NCBI RefSeq assembly: GCF_014653945.1
Contig: NZ_BNAU01000006.1
Span: 434,001-498,000 of the forward strand
Reading direction: 5' to 3'
DNA: 64,000 nt
Origin: Amycolatopsis deserti
Lineage (GTDB): Bacteria; Actinomycetota; Actinomycetes; Mycobacteriales; Pseudonocardiaceae
Positions 61,900 through 64,000 of the stretch are shown piece by piece. Every line of letters begins with the position of its first letter. The stretch's first letter is position 1. A program made the position numbers and the translations under genes. The notes beneath the pieces are model-generated. The model searched no databases. It was not told the origin of the DNA and saw nothing but the letters and a program-made list of their open reading frames with translations.

Positions 61900-64000
61900 T
61901 CAGCGCGGGTGCGTCAGCTCCACGTCGCGGGACGCCGGGGCGCCGGCGACGACCTCCAGCGGCGCGGCCACCGGGGCGTAACCGCTGGTCACCAGCGTGT
62001 AGTCGCCCGCGGGGAGGTCGGTGAAGCTGTACCGGCCCTCCTCGTCGGTCAGCGTCATCGCGACCACCTCGCCGTGTTCGTCGAGCAGCGTCACCTGGGC
62101 CTCGGCGACCGGCCGGTCGTAGCGGCCGGCCCGGACGACCCCGCCGAGCCGGGCGGTGAGCCCGAGCTCGACGTCGTGCGTTGCCTCCTCGCCCTCGACG
62201 GTGCTCAGTGGCACCGCGGCCGGCTGGTGACCGGCGGCCGTGACCGTCAGCGTGTACGCACCGCCCGGCACGTCGTCGAAGTGGTACCACCCGTCGCCGC
62301 CGGTGACGACCGACGCGACCACCTCGCCGCGGTCGTCGGTCAGCACCAGGGTCGCGCCGCCGACCGGCTGGCCGCCGCGCGAGCGCACCACGCCGCTGAC
62401 GCCACCGGCGCCGGCCATCTCGACGTCCCGCCGCACCGGCTGCCCGTTGACGGTGACCATCACCGCGCTCGGCTGGAACCGGGCCGCCGAGGCGATCAGC
62501 AGGTAGATGGCGTTCGGCGGAGCAGGCAGCCGGTAGGTGCCGTCGGCCGCGGTCAGCGTCCGCGCCACCTGCTGCCCCGACGAGTCGGTCAGCGTCAGCG
62601 CGGCCCCTGCCAGCGGACGTCCCGACGGGCCGGTCACCGCGCCGTGGACCGCGGAACCGGTGACCGGCGCGGCTTCGGTGTTCTCGGTCAGGTCGATGCT
62701 GCGGCGCAGCGGGACCTCCTTGATGAACAGCACCGCGATCAGCGTGGCGATCGCGATGATCCCGCCCGCCAGGAAGACCGAGCCGATGCTGTCGCCGTAC
62801 GCGGCCCGCACGATCGACTGGAACGGCTCCGGCAGCGCGGCCAGGTTCAGGCTCCTGCCCGCGCCGCTCGACCCGGCGTCGATGCCCATCGCGGACAACG
62901 CGCTCGACACGTGGCTGCTCACCTTCGCCGCGAGCAGCGCGCCCAGCGCGGACACCCCGGCCGAACCGCCCAGCGTGCGGAAGAAGGTGACCACCGACGA
63001 CGAGGACCCCATGTCCGCCATCGACACGGTGTTCTGCACGACCAGCACCAGGTTCTGCATCAGCGCGCCGACGCCGAGGCCGAGCAGCGCCAGGTAGCCG
63101 CCCATCAGCACCAGGTTGGTCTGGTGGTCGATCGTGCTGAGCAGGAACAGGCTCGCGACCAGCAGCACCGCGCCGCCGACCATCCACGACTTCGTCTTGC
63201 CGGTGCGGGAGATGACCTGCCCGGCGACGGTCGAGGACAGGAACAGCCCCAGCATCATCGGGATGGTCATCAGGCCGGCGTGCGTGGGCGAGTAGCCGCG
63301 GGCCAGCTGGTAGTACTGCCCGAGGAACACCGCGCCACCGAACATCGCGGTGCCGACCGACAGGCTGCCGATCACCGCGAGCGTGAAGGTGCGGTTGCGG
63401 AACAGCCGCAGCGGGACCACCGGCTCGGCGACCTTCGTCTCGACGAACACCGCCAGCGCCAGCGCGACCAGGCCGCCGAGCACGTAGAACAGGGTCGACC
63501 AGGACCACCAGGCGAAGCTGCCGCCCGCCAGCGAGACCCAGATCAGCAGCAGCGAGACACCACCGACGAGCAGGGTCGCGCCCATCCAGTCGATCTTGAC
63601 CTGCTTCTTGAAGACCGGCAGGTGCAGGGTCTTGCCGAGCACGATGAAGGCGGCCACCGCGACCGGGACGGTGACCCAGAAGTTCCAGCGCCAGCCCAGC
63701 GGCGAGTCCACGATCAGGCCACCGAGCAGCGGGCCGGCGACCGTCGCCAGCGCCATCACCGCGCCGATGTAACCGCTGTAGCGCCCGCGTTCGCGCGGCG
63801 AGATCATCGCCGCGATCACGACCTGGACCAGCGCCTGCATGCCACCGAGGCCGAGGCCCTGTACCGCGCGGAACGCGATCAGCTCGGGCATGGACTGCGA
63901 GATGCCGCCGAGCACCGAGCCGGCCGTGAAGATCACGATCGACAGCTGGTACAGCATCTTCTTGCTGAACAGGTCCGACAGCTTGCCCCAGATCGGGGTG
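61900..64000 (-). CDS. DHA2-family MFS exporter with three C-terminal carboxypeptidase-regulatory-like domains (start outside window)
   Basis: The frame is open to the window edge; the first visible residues are TPIWGKLSDLFSKKML, the motif A loop after helix 2. So ~60-70 residues are missing. The exporter part is followed by a linker and three ~83-residue transthyretin-like repeats. They begin near GSAVHGAVTG, GVSGVVRSRGG and RLGGVVRAGR. Each has a VTLLDEHGEV- or LTDDRGEV-type strand and a GTYRLPAPP, GWYHFDDVP or GRYSFTDLP turn. It is clearly homologous to the protein at 32540-35170 along its length. No YceI partner follows on this strand; a terminator lies directly downstream. Confidence 0.9.
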   Translation of the reverse strand, partial: TPIWGKLSDLFSKKMLYQLSIVIFTAGSVLGGISQSMPELIAFRAVQGLGLGGMQALVQVVIAAMISPRERGRYSGYIGAVMALATVAGPLLGGLIVDSPLGWRWNFWVTVPVAVAAFIVLGKTLHLPVFKKQVKIDWMGATLLVGGVSLLLIWVSLAGGSFAWWSWSTLFYVLGGLVALALAVFVETKVAEPVVPLRLFRNRTFTLAVIGSLSVGTAMFGGAVFLGQYYQLARGYSPTHAGLMTIPMMLGLFLSSTVAGQVISRTGKTKSWMVGGAVLLVASLFLLSTIDHQTNLVLMGGYLALLGLGVGALMQNLVLVVQNTVSMADMGSSSSVVTFFRTLGGSAGVSALGALLAAKVSSHVSSALSAMGIDAGSSGAGRSLNLAALPEPFQSIVRAAYGDSIGSVFLAGGIIAIATLIAVLFIKEVPLRRSIDLTENTEAAPVTGSAVHGAVTGPSGRPLAGAALTLTDSSGQQVARTLTAADGTYRLPAPPNAIYLLIASAARFQPSAVMVTVNGQPVRRDVEMAGAGGVSGVVRSRGGQPVGGATLVLTDDRGEVVASVVTGGDGWYHFDDVPGGAYTLTVTAAGHQPAAVPLSTVEGEEATHDVELGLTARLGGVVRAGRYDRPVAEAQVTLLDEHGEVVAMTLTDEEGRYSFTDLPAGDYTLVTSGYAPVAAPLEVVAGAPASRDVELTHPR

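Overview
The window is very G+C-rich DNA with dense, short-spaced genes, many GTG starts, F420-linked enzymes, WYL regulators, a SigE-type sigma factor, a HAIR element before clpB and a DasR-type site before nagA. This fits a high-G+C actinomycete. Gene content and style resemble Pseudonocardiaceae, with Amycolatopsis the best guess (inference, no phylogeny run). No rRNA, tRNA, insertion sequence or CRISPR array was seen. The region looks chromosomal: the housekeeping genes purA, fba, pyrE and clpB are scattered among transport, regulatory and detoxification modules.

Layout. 1-7.7 kb: 3' end of a secreted glycerophosphodiesterase, a DHA2 drug exporter, a CPA1 Na+/H+ antiporter, an F420-type LLM oxidoreductase, OsmC, purA, and a degenerate diacylglycerol-kinase-like protein divergent from purA. 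7.7-13.4 kb: a secreted HNH nuclease, then a translationally coupled oligopeptide/nickel-type ABC importer (binding lipoprotein, two permeases, fused double ATPase). 13.4-14.0 kb: a 626-bp gene-free stretch of two repeat families, one with three predicted hairpins per unit. 14.0-20.7 kb: FAD/NAD(P)-binding protein, TetR regulator with a perfect operator, secreted lipase, DUF3151, an unrecognised membrane protein, class II fructose-bisphosphate aldolase. 20.8-27.3 kb: LLM oxidoreductase, aldo/keto reductase, WYL regulator, DhlA-like hydrolase, SDR plus PPOX-class protein, YciI, SigE-family sigma factor.

27.3-38.9 kb: nagA with a dre site at its start, a DedA protein, a GlcD-like flavoprotein, then a MarR / MFS / YceI operon. 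In that operon both the exporter and the YceI protein carry carboxypeptidase-regulatory-like (transthyretin-fold) domains. A second DedA, a truncated YdeI, VOC proteins and a WYL regulator follow. 39.0-45.2 kb: a six-gene minus-strand sugar operon of FrcBCA type with two kinases (PfkB and FrcK-like) and a frameshifted SDR, divergent from a LacI regulator across a 24-bp perfect palindrome. 45.2-50.6 kb: GH76 protein, molybdopterin oxidoreductase, TrmH methyltransferase, two membrane proteins, pyrE. 50.7-57.5 kb: LysR with a divergent MFS/flavoprotein pair, TetR with a divergent DoxX protein across a 50-bp inverted repeat, WYL with a divergent DinB protein, DUF4097. 57.6-64 kb: SDR, a membrane-anchored protein, clpB with HAIR element, and a second MFS protein with three carboxypeptidase-regulatory-like domains running off the edge.

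The most unusual system is the pair of MFS exporters with C-terminal transthyretin-like repeats and, in one case, a YceI partner with a related domain. By topology these domains should lie in the cytoplasm, which suggests a carrier-to-exporter docking arrangement (hypothesis). Secondary points are the structured intergenic repeats, the relic lipid-kinase-like protein beside purA, and the large set of well-formed palindromes pairing local regulators with adjacent genes.
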